From the NCBI GenBank assembly GCA_945872195.1, contig CAMBZO010000186.1:1-5829 (forward strand): a DNA stretch of 5,829 nucleotides, written 5' to 3'. A program made the position numbers and the translations under genes. Positions 1-5,829 of the stretch are shown here, piece by piece. The number at the start of each line of letters is the position of its first letter. The stretch's first letter is position 1. The notes below the pieces were generated by a model that saw only the letters and a program-made list of their open reading frames with translations, did not search any database and was not told the DNA's origin. The DNA is from Akkermansia muciniphila (GTDB lineage Bacteria > Verrucomicrobiota > Verrucomicrobiia > Limisphaerales > SXTU01).

Positions 1-1062
1 CACGCGCTGGAAATCATCGCGTGGATTGGCGGCTTCACCGCACTGCTCGCCGCGCTCATGGCGCTCCAGCAAAACGACATCAAGCGCATCCTCGCCTACT
101 CCACGCTGTCGCAGCTCGGCTACATGGTGATGGCCGTCGGCCTGCACGCGCCCGGCCCGGCGATGTTCCATCTCACGACGCACGCGGCCTTCAAGGCGCT
201 GCTCTTCCTCGGGGCTGGCTCCGTGATTTACGCCTGCCACCACGAGCAAAACATTTGGAAGATGGGCGGCCTGCGCGAAGCCATGCCGACGACCTGGCGC
301 ACCTTCCAATGGGGCACGCTCGCGCTCTGCGGCGTGTGGCCGTTCGCCGGCTTCTTCAGCAAGGACGCCATCCTCGCCGCCGCGCTGGAACACCAGAACA
401 TCCCGCTCTTCGTCCTCGGCGTGTTCATCGCGGGCCTGACGACCTTCTACATGAGCCGCCTCGTGCTGGTCGCCTTCTGCGGCAACGCCCGTAGCGAGGA
501 AGCCAGCCACGCGCACGAATCGCCGAACGTGATGATTTGGCCACTGAAAATCCTCGCCGTGCCGACGCTGCTCGCGGGCGCGTGGGGCATTGACGCCTAC
601 ATCGGCAAGGCCTTCCCAGGCGGGCACCAACCGCACGACGAAGGCTTCTGGCAAAACCTCTTCTCGCCGTTCAACCACAACATCCTCGCCGCCAGCTTCG
701 GCCTGCTCGCCGTCGTGGCTGGCTATCAACTCGCCCGCGCGCTCTACGTCAACGCCGCCAGCGACCCGTTGCCCGACAAAATTGGCGTGCTGGCCAAGCT
801 CGCCCGCGACCGCTTCTACTTCGACGAGCTTTACGAGTGGTTCATCTCCGTGACGCAGGAGACGCTCGCGAAGGTCGCTGACTGGTTCGACCGCTGGGTC
901 ATCGCCGGCCTGCTCGTGCGCGGCACGCACGGCACGACCGAGCTGTTTGGCCGCGCCCTGCGGCTGGTGCAGACCGGCAGCCTGCAAACCTACGCCTTCC
1001 TCTTCGCCGCCGGCGTCGTGCTGGTGCTGGCGTGGCAGCTCCTCCAAACGCACGCCCACTAA
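1..1062 (+). CDS. nuoL: NADH-quinone oxidoreductase subunit L, C-terminal 353 residues (5' end outside window)
   Basis: NuoL is the most distal antiporter-like subunit of the complex I membrane arm and one of its proton-pumping modules. The frame is open from base 1, so the gene enters from the left; the ATG at 58 is internal, because the 19 codons before it continue the protein. The visible part starts near residue 278 of the E. coli protein. Counting from the first codon seen, the conserved proton-path residues are K28 (NDIKRILAYST), H57, H61 and K65 (FHLTTHAAFKALLF) and K121 (GFFSKDAIL). They match E. coli K305, H334, H338, K342 and K399, numbering from memory, with the same spacing up to K65. 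The HHEQNIWKMGGLR motif follows at 80-92. The C-terminus has the YFDELYEW motif (273-280), then a long stretch (about 277-325) that fits the lateral amphipathic helix, then a last membrane segment (about 329-348). The TAA is 3 nt before nuoM. Identification is secure. Confidence 0.96.
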   Translation, partial: HALEIIAWIGGFTALLAALMALQQNDIKRILAYSTLSQLGYMVMAVGLHAPGPAMFHLTTHAAFKALLFLGAGSVIYACHHEQNIWKMGGLREAMPTTWRTFQWGTLALCGVWPFAGFFSKDAILAAALEHQNIPLFVLGVFIAGLTTFYMSRLVLVAFCGNARSEEASHAHESPNVMIWPLKILAVPTLLAGAWGIDAYIGKAFPGGHQPHDEGFWQNLFSPFNHNILAASFGLLAVVAGYQLARALYVNAASDPLPDKIGVLAKLARDRFYFDELYEWFISVTQETLAKVADWFDRWVIAGLLVRGTHGTTELFGRALRLVQTGSLQTYAFLFAAGVVLVLAWQLLQTHAH

Positions 1063-1065
1063 GCC

Positions 1066-2640
1066 ATGTCGCTGCTTTCCTCCATCTTCCTCCTCCCGCT
1101 GCTCGCCGCGCTCGTGGTGCTGTGCATCCCGCGCAACTACAAGTTCGTCATCCGGCTCGTCGCCCTCGGCGCGACCTTTGCCTCGATGCTGCTCGCGCTC
1201 GCGCTGTTCGCTAAATACAACGCCGCCCCGGTCGAGAACGGCTTCAAATTCGTCGAGAAGCACGCGTGGGTGAGCATCTCCGCTCTCCAGCTCGACATCG
1301 GCTGGCACCTCGGCGTGGACGGCATCAACCTCGGCCTCCTCGTGATGGGAGCCATCGTCGCGTTCGCCGCCGCGTGCGTGTCGCGCGAAATCACGCGGCT
1401 GGAGAAGGAGTATTACACCCTGCTGCTCGTGATGACCGGCGGCATCCTCGGCGCGTTCGCGTCGCTGAACCTCTTCTTCTTCTACTTCTTCCACGAGCTG
1501 GCGCTGGTGCCGACCTTCATCATGATTGGCGTCTGGGGCCACGGCGAAAATCGCAATTACGCCACCTTCAAAATCACCATCTATCTCAGCCTCGGTGCGC
1601 TCATCGCGCTGGCCGGCCTCATCGCGCTCTACATCCAGTCGGGCGCGAACACCTTCGACATCGTCGAGCTGACCAAGGCCGTGAAGGCCCGCCCGCTCCC
1701 GCTCGCGGCGCAATCGCTCATCTTCCCGCTGCTGCTTTTCGGCTTCGGCATCCTCGTCTCGCTCTGGCCGTTCCACACGTGGGCGCCGCTCGGCTACGCC
1801 GCCGCGCCGACCGCCACCGCGATGCTTCACGCGGGCGTGTTGAAGAAGTTCGGACTCTACGGCCTGCTGCGCGTCGGCATCCCGCTCATGCCGGATGGCG
1901 CGTCGGCCTGGCTCGAAATCCTCGCCTTCCTCTGCCTCGGCAACATCGTTTACTGCGGCCTCGTCGCGATGCGGCAGAAGGATTTGAACCTGCTCATCGG
2001 CAACTCCAGCGTCGCGCACATGGGCTTCATCTTCCTCGGCATCGCCAGCCTGAACCTCGTGGGCGTGACCGGCGCGGTCGTGGTAATGGTGGCGCACGGC
2101 TTCCTCGCCGCGCTGACCTTTGGCCTGAGCGGCGCGCTCCGGGCACAGACCGGGACGCTGGAGATGGAGAAGCTCGGCGGCCTGCTGCGGCAAATCCCCT
2201 TCCTCGGTGCGGCGCTCGTGATGGCGATGCTCGCGGGCTGCGGCCTGCCGGGCTTCGCGAACTTCGTGGGTGAAGCGATGGTCCTCTTCGGCTCGTGGAC
2301 GGCCTTCCCGCTTGTGACCACGCTCGCCACCTGGGGCGCGCTCATCATCGGCGCGGTCTACATGCTACGCGCCGTTCGCAACATCCTGCACGGACCCGCG
2401 AAGCCCGAGTGGGCCACGCTCAAGGACGCGAGCGCTTGGGCGAAAGTGCCGTTCGTCCTCCTCCTGGCCGCGCTGCTCCTGCTCGGCTGCTACCCGCGCC
2501 TGCTCACCGACAAGATTCAACCCAGCGTCGCCGCCATCCTCGCGATGTCCGAGGCCCGCACCACCGACAAGCCCGCGCGCCCCGGTGAGTTGAAGAAAGC
2601 CGCCGGCGAGGCCAAGCAACGCGCGGTGCAGCCAAGATGA
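1066..2640 (+). CDS. nuoM: NADH-quinone oxidoreductase subunit M (antiporter-like, variant TM7)
   Basis: NuoM is the middle antiporter-like subunit of the complex I membrane arm. The product has 524 residues (E. coli NuoM about 509) and is hydrophobic throughout, as expected for ~14 membrane helices. The TM5 glutamate is E144 in FFHELALVPTFIMIGVWGHG, the same number as in E. coli; the central TM8 lysine is K261 (with K260 beside it) in HAGVLKKFGLYGLLR; the TM12 glutamate is E403 in NFVGEAMVLFGSW. The TM7 lysine (E. coli K234, KxPxxPxH) is absent: the aligned residue is L230 in GILVSLWPFHTWAP, and the usual WLPDAH reads WAPLGY. No lysine occurs between residues 208 and 259. After the last helix (about 461-480) there is a charged tail of ~30 residues rich in K, R, E and P. 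The start lies 3 nt after the nuoL stop with no Shine-Dalgarno sequence, so translational coupling is likely. The segment around APT fits NuoM much better than NuoN or Mrp subunits. Confidence 0.95.
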   Translation: MSLLSSIFLLPLLAALVVLCIPRNYKFVIRLVALGATFASMLLALALFAKYNAAPVENGFKFVEKHAWVSISALQLDIGWHLGVDGINLGLLVMGAIVAFAAACVSREITRLEKEYYTLLLVMTGGILGAFASLNLFFFYFFHELALVPTFIMIGVWGHGENRNYATFKITIYLSLGALIALAGLIALYIQSGANTFDIVELTKAVKARPLPLAAQSLIFPLLLFGFGILVSLWPFHTWAPLGYAAAPTATAMLHAGVLKKFGLYGLLRVGIPLMPDGASAWLEILAFLCLGNIVYCGLVAMRQKDLNLLIGNSSVAHMGFIFLGIASLNLVGVTGAVVVMVAHGFLAALTFGLSGALRAQTGTLEMEKLGGLLRQIPFLGAALVMAMLAGCGLPGFANFVGEAMVLFGSWTAFPLVTTLATWGALIIGAVYMLRAVRNILHGPAKPEWATLKDASAWAKVPFVLLLAALLLLGCYPRLLTDKIQPSVAAILAMSEARTTDKPARPGELKKAAGEAKQRAVQPR

Positions 2641-2703
2641 TTTCGTGCCGATGACCAACGACGCTCAACCTGAAATGCGCAGCCGGACAGAGGCCTGTCG
2701 CTT

Positions 2704-2801
2704 GGAGCGCGGCATTCATGCCGCAGAAACGTCCAGCGTCATGGGCGCATCCGAACGCACATTTTACAATGGATCCTTCTGCGGCATGAATGCCGCGCTC
2801 C
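2704..2801. repeat. 98-bp REPIN-like element: perfect 25-bp inverted repeats around a 48-nt spacer
   Basis: Bases 2704-2728 and 2777-2801 are exact reverse complements over 25 bp, separated by 48 nt. Each arm contains a 16-nt near-palindrome, GCGGCATTCATGCCGC at 2709-2724 and its reverse complement at 2781-2796: 7-bp half sites around a 2-nt centre. The pairing ends abruptly at both outer edges. Two short palindromes in opposite orientation with a spacer is the architecture of a REP doublet (REPIN) or small MITE; I see no convincing target-site duplication. The spacer has a short AT-rich patch (2759-2773) that stands out from the GC-rich surroundings. The element fills half of the nuoM-nuoN gap and would be transcribed within the operon, where it could form one long stem or two small hairpins. 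Dispersal through the genome is inferred from its form and cannot be shown from one copy. Confidence 0.8.
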
Positions 2802-2838
2802 GCTGCCGCGCGCTGCGAACTTACGCGCCCCGCTCCTG

Positions 2839-4299
2839 ATGAACGCCTCTCTCATTGTCCTCGAACTCGCCGTGGGGGTGCTCGGCCTGCTCGTGCTCGT
2901 GCAGGACTGGTTCACGCCCGCCAAGGACCGCCGGACGCTCGGCTACGGCGCGGTGCTCGGCGTCGCAGTCGTCCTCCTCTACAGCTTCTTCGCGTTCGAT
3001 GGCACCGAGACGCAATACGCCTTCGGCAACGCCTACGTCATGGACGGCCTCGCGCTGTGGTTCAAGCGCTTCTTCCTCCTCGCCGCGCTGCTGGTGCTCA
3101 TCATGGCCACCGAGTTCAGCGACCGCTTCGAGGCCGGGCAGTCCGAGTTCTTCGCGCTCATCCTGTTTGCGCTGGCCGGCATGATGTTCGCCGCGTCGGC
3201 CAACGACTTCATCCTCCTCTTCGTCTCGCTGGAGCTAATCACCGTCACCTTCTACGTGCTCGTCAGCTTCCTCCGGCGGCGTGTCGAATCGCTCGAAGCC
3301 GGCGTGAAGTATCTCATCCTCGGCGCGCTGTCGTCCGGCTTCCTCGTCTATGGCATCGCGCTCGTCTTCGGCGCGAGCGGCACGATGAACTTCAACGAGC
3401 TGGCCGAAAAACTCGCGAACAACGCCGCGCTCGGCCACAAGCAGTTGCTCATGGCCGGGGTGCTGCTCGTGCTCGTGGGCCTCGGCTTCAAGATGGCTGC
3501 CGTGCCGTTCCAAATCTGGGCTCCCGACGTGTATCAAGGCTCGCCCACGCCCACCACCGCGTTCCTCTCCGTCGGCTCGAAGGCCGCCGGCGTTGTGTTG
3601 CTCATGCGCCTGCTCGGCACCGCCATTCCCGACCTCGCCTTCAATCTGGAGAAACTCTTCATGGCGATGGCCGCCGCAACGATTCTCTACGGCAGCCTCT
3701 GCGCCATCCCGCAGCGCAACCTCAAGCGCCTGCTGGGCTACAGCAGCATCGCCAGCGCGGGCTACCTCCTGCTCGGCTTCGCGGTGATGAACCGTGCCGG
3801 CTCGTCGGCGATTCTCTACTACCTCGCCGGCTACCTCTTCACCGTCCTCGCCGCGTTCATGGTCATCGCCGTGGTCGTGCAAGAAGCCGGAGCCGAAGAC
3901 ATCTCCTCGCTCGCCGGCCTTGCGCAGCGCTCGCCGATCCTCGCCACCTCGTTGACCCTCGCGATGGTCTCGCTCGCCGGCATCCCGCCGCTCGCGGGCT
4001 TCTTCGGGAAATTTCTCCTGCTCAAAGCGGTCATCGCTGAAGGCGTCCGCTGGCACGCCTACTACTGGCTCTTCGCCGTCGCCGTCGTGGGAGTGCTCGT
4101 CTCGCTCTACTACTACTTCAACGTGGTTCGCGCGATCTACTGGACGAAGGGCGCGACCGACCTCACGCCCATCGCCGTCTCCCTCCCGACGAAGTTCGCC
4201 CTCGGCGTGTGCATCGTCGGCATGTTCTGGCTCGGCCTGAATCCCGACGGCGCGCTGGAGCTGGCCGTCGAGGCGGTGAAGTCACTGAAGCTGGTGTAG
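2839..4299 (+). CDS. nuoN: NADH-quinone oxidoreductase subunit N
   Basis: NuoN is the antiporter-like complex I subunit between NuoM and the NuoA/J/K/H end of the membrane arm. Its 486 residues match the usual length (485 in E. coli), and the N-terminus begins directly with a membrane helix (about 4-22), supporting the ATG at 2839. Conserved intramembrane residues, with E. coli equivalents from memory, are E132 (E133, SLELITVTFYVLVSF), K157 (K158, GVKYLILGALSSGFLVYG), K218 (K217, GLGFKMAAVPF), K248 (K247, VGSKAAG), K296 (K295, NLKRLLGYSSIASAGYLL) and K391 (K395, GFFGKFLLLKAV). The PDVYQGSPTPT motif at 229-238 is diagnostic of NuoN. The histidine usual after the TM7 proline (E. coli H224) is Q225, a small departure. 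There is no Shine-Dalgarno sequence upstream, and the gene lies 198 nt after nuoM with a palindromic element between, unlike the 3-nt nuoL-nuoM spacing. It is probably still co-transcribed and is the last nuo gene. Confidence 0.97.
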   Translation: MNASLIVLELAVGVLGLLVLVQDWFTPAKDRRTLGYGAVLGVAVVLLYSFFAFDGTETQYAFGNAYVMDGLALWFKRFFLLAALLVLIMATEFSDRFEAGQSEFFALILFALAGMMFAASANDFILLFVSLELITVTFYVLVSFLRRRVESLEAGVKYLILGALSSGFLVYGIALVFGASGTMNFNELAEKLANNAALGHKQLLMAGVLLVLVGLGFKMAAVPFQIWAPDVYQGSPTPTTAFLSVGSKAAGVVLLMRLLGTAIPDLAFNLEKLFMAMAAATILYGSLCAIPQRNLKRLLGYSSIASAGYLLLGFAVMNRAGSSAILYYLAGYLFTVLAAFMVIAVVVQEAGAEDISSLAGLAQRSPILATSLTLAMVSLAGIPPLAGFFGKFLLLKAVIAEGVRWHAYYWLFAVAVVGVLVSLYYYFNVVRAIYWTKGATDLTPIAVSLPTKFALGVCIVGMFWLGLNPDGALELAVEAVKSLKLV

Positions 4300-4325
4300 T
4301 CGCCTGAAGGTTGCGACTACGCCGG
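4291..4325 (+). terminator. Hairpin over the nuoN stop codon; possible terminator or palindromic repeat
   Basis: An 8-bp perfect inverted repeat, GTAGTCGC at 4296-4303 and GCGACTAC at 4313-4320, encloses a 9-nt loop. Outward pairing extends it to a 13-bp stem (4291-4303 with 4313-4325) with two G-U pairs. The left arm holds the last two nuoN codons and the TAG. No T-run follows, so it is not a classical intrinsic terminator. It may stall or protect the nuo transcript 3' end, work with Rho, or be a copy of a dispersed repeat. Position at the operon end supports a 3'-end role; the mechanism is inference. Confidence 0.4.
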
Positions 4326-4423
4326 GCGAGCGTTTGCACCCGCTCAAAAGAACGCGCACGCCAAACATCGCGCTTGGCTTGCTTCATCGCCCGGAGAACG
4401 GTTCTATCCTCCCGCACGCCGCC

Positions 4424-5829
4424 ATGCCCTACCTCACCTTCAGCCACATCACGAAGCGCTTCCCCGGCGTGTTGGCGCTGGACGACGTGAGCTTCACGGT
4501 CGAGCGCGGCGAGTGCCACGCTCTCATGGGTGAAAACGGTGCCGGAAAGAGCACGCTCGGAAAGATCCTCGCCGGTGTTTACAACGCGGACAGCGGCGAA
4601 CTTCGCCTCGAAGGCGATCCCATCCACCCCACCGACCCGCTCCGCGCGCGGCAGCTCGGCATCGCGATGGTGCATCAGGAACTTGCCTTCTGCCCGAACC
4701 TCACCATCGCGGAGAACCTCTGTCTCGGCGATCTGCCGAAGAAGTTTGGTGTCGTGAGCCGCGACCTGATGCGGCGCAAAGCGCGCGCGATGCTCCAGGA
4801 AATCGAGTGCGACCTCGACGTTGATCTCCCCATCAGCCGCCTCAGCACCGCGCAGGAGCAGCTCGTGCAAATCGCCGGCGCGGTCGGCACCGGCGCGAGC
4901 ATCATCGTGATGGACGAGCCGACCAGTTCGCTCTCCGTCGCCGAGAGCGAGCATCTCTTCAAGCTCCTCGGCCAGCTCAAGCAGCGCGCCATCACGGTCA
5001 TCTACGTCTCGCACCGGCTGGAGGAAATCTTCCGGCTTTGCGACACCATCACCGTGTTGCGCGATGGCCGGCACGTCGCCACTGAGCGCATCGCCAACAC
5101 GAATCACGACCGCCTTGTCCACCAGATGGTCGGGCGCGACGTGGAGTTCAAGACGCCTCATCACGTCGCGCTCGCGCTGGGCGACGAGGTCTTGCGCGTC
5201 GAGAAGCTCTCCTCGCGCGGCAAGTTCAAGGACATCAACTTCACCATCCGCACCGGCGAGGTCGTCGGGCTGGCGGGCTTGGTTGGCGCGGGCCGCACGG
5301 AGATTGCCCAAGCCATCTTCGGCCTCGACCCGGCGGCCACGGGGAAGGTTTTCGTGAACGGCCAACCCGTGAAGCTACGCTCCGTCTCGAAGATGCTCGC
5401 GGCAGGTGTCGGCATGGTGCCCGAGGACCGCAAGCGCCAGGGCCTCGTGCTCACGATGAACTGCCGCGAGAACGCCTCCCTCGCCGCACTCGAACGCATG
5501 ACTTACCCGCTGGGCATCATCAAGCGCAGCGACGAACGCGCCATCACCCACAACTTCCTCACCCGCCTCCAGACGCGCATGGGCAGTATCGAGTCACCCG
5601 TCGCGACGTTGAGCGGCGGCAACCAGCAGAAGGTCGCGCTCGCCAAGTGGCTCGCGCGCGACTGTGCGGCGCTCATCGTGGACGAGCCGACGCGCGGCGT
5701 GGACGTGGGCGCGAAGGCGGAGATCCACAACATCCTCGACGAGCTGGCGCGCGCGAAGATGGGCCTGCTGGTCATTTCCTCCGAGCTGCCCGAGCTCATC
5801 AACCTCTGCCGCCGCATCATCGTGCTGCG
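4424..5829 (+). CDS. Sugar ABC transporter ATP-binding protein, tandem NBDs, RbsA/MglA/XylG-like (3' end outside window)
   Basis: This is the cytoplasmic ATPase of a CUT2-type sugar importer; it powers uptake through a separate permease and binding protein not seen here. 468 codons are visible of about 500 usual for RbsA (501 in E. coli), so roughly 30 are missing. NBD1 has Walker A GENGAGKST (36-44), the Q-loop glutamine Q85, a degenerate signature LSTAQEQ (140-146), Walker B IIVMDEPT (160-167) and switch H197. NBD2 has a degenerate Walker A GLVGAGRTE (285-293) lacking the lysine, signature LSGGNQQKV (396-404), Walker B ALIVDEPTRGVDVGAK (416-431) and SSE (452-454) in place of the switch histidine. 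So one composite ATP site (NBD1 Walker motifs with NBD2 signature) is canonical and the other degenerate, normal for this family. The ATG at 4424 gives the standard N-terminus (YLTFSHITKRFPGVLALDDVSF). No Shine-Dalgarno sequence precedes it. The substrate cannot be told (ribose, galactose, xylose or another), so no symbol is given. Confidence 0.95.
   Translation, partial: MPYLTFSHITKRFPGVLALDDVSFTVERGECHALMGENGAGKSTLGKILAGVYNADSGELRLEGDPIHPTDPLRARQLGIAMVHQELAFCPNLTIAENLCLGDLPKKFGVVSRDLMRRKARAMLQEIECDLDVDLPISRLSTAQEQLVQIAGAVGTGASIIVMDEPTSSLSVAESEHLFKLLGQLKQRAITVIYVSHRLEEIFRLCDTITVLRDGRHVATERIANTNHDRLVHQMVGRDVEFKTPHHVALALGDEVLRVEKLSSRGKFKDINFTIRTGEVVGLAGLVGAGRTEIAQAIFGLDPAATGKVFVNGQPVKLRSVSKMLAAGVGMVPEDRKRQGLVLTMNCRENASLAALERMTYPLGIIKRSDERAITHNFLTRLQTRMGSIESPVATLSGGNQQKVALAKWLARDCAALIVDEPTRGVDVGAKAEIHNILDELARAKMGLLVISSELPELINLCRRIIVL

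Noticed and set aside
58..60. ATG at 58 as a nuoL start, implying a truncated or short NuoL
   Set aside because: The frame is open to base 1 and the upstream codons continue a conserved NuoL helix; the gene is cut only by the window edge.
2645..2839. A 64-codon GTG-started open frame spanning the nuoM-nuoN gap, overlapping the nuoN ATG as TGATG
   Set aside because: It has no ribosome binding site, and about half of it reads through the inverted repeat (GIHAA and GMNAA come from the two palindromes). There is no recognisable domain; the frame is most likely accidental.
2790..4040. A 416-codon open frame on the + strand overlapping nuoN in another frame
   Set aside because: The product is Arg/Ala/Pro-rich low-complexity sequence typical of a shifted frame in high-GC DNA; nuoN in the same place has full family motifs.
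4379..4407. Possible promoter TTGCTT - 17 nt - TTCTAT before the ABC ATPase
   Set aside because: Only three of six matches in the -10 box and a poor -35, and it would leave a leader of only about 10 nt. The transporter probably needs a promoter in this 124-nt gap, but I cannot point to it.
5276..5302. Loss of the Walker A lysine in the second ATPase domain, as a sign of decay
   Set aside because: GxxGAGRTE in NBD2 with a degenerate NBD1 signature is the normal asymmetric pattern of RbsA/MglA-type ATPases.
4163..5365. A 400-codon antisense open frame over the nuoN end and the ABC ATPase
   Set aside because: It is charged and repetitive with no family motifs, and it lies opposite a gene with intact Walker motifs; long antisense frames are expected at this GC content. 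The 273-codon antisense frame at 3235-4056 is rejected for the same reason.
1..5829. CRISPR arrays, tRNA or rRNA genes, transposase genes, phage or defence genes
   Set aside because: None was seen on either strand; the window is filled by four genes and two short gaps.

Overview
The window comes from a high-GC bacterial chromosome. From left to right on the + strand it holds the last three genes of a respiratory complex I (NADH:quinone oxidoreductase) operon, nuoL (its 5' part lies outside the window), nuoM and nuoN, followed by the first ~468 codons of a tandem-domain sugar ABC transporter ATPase. Every real gene is on the + strand. The protein style (NuoM with an FHTWAPLGYAAAPT segment, NuoN with FQIWAPDVYQG), the palindromic intergenic repeats and the absence of Shine-Dalgarno sequences suggest Verrucomicrobiota or a related PVC-group lineage. 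That placement is inference from recall, not a database result.

Layout: nuoL runs from 1 to 1062 and ends 3 nt before nuoM (1066-2640). A 198-nt gap then separates nuoM from nuoN (2839-4299). About half of that gap is a 98-bp element with perfect 25-bp inverted terminal arms (2704-2801), each arm carrying a 16-nt near-palindrome; its form is that of a REPIN or other dispersed palindromic repeat. A GC-rich hairpin (4291-4325) overlaps the nuoN stop codon and marks the operon end. After a 124-nt gap the ABC ATPase starts at 4424 and is cut by the window end.

NuoL, NuoM and NuoN are the three antiporter-like membrane subunits of complex I. They form the distal part of the membrane arm and carry most of its proton translocation, driven by quinone reduction at the NuoH/NuoBD junction; NuoL's long lateral helix runs back along NuoM and NuoN. 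NuoL and NuoN keep nearly the full set of conserved charged intramembrane residues. NuoM keeps its TM5 Glu, TM8 Lys and TM12 Glu, but its TM7 Lys is replaced by Leu (L230). The ABC ATPase is functionally unrelated and looks like the start of a separate sugar-uptake transcription unit.

Most of the window is ordinary core metabolism. The points worth a second look are the NuoM lysine loss, the palindromic element inside the nuo operon, the hairpin after nuoN, and the lack of recognisable ribosome binding sites at all three visible starts.
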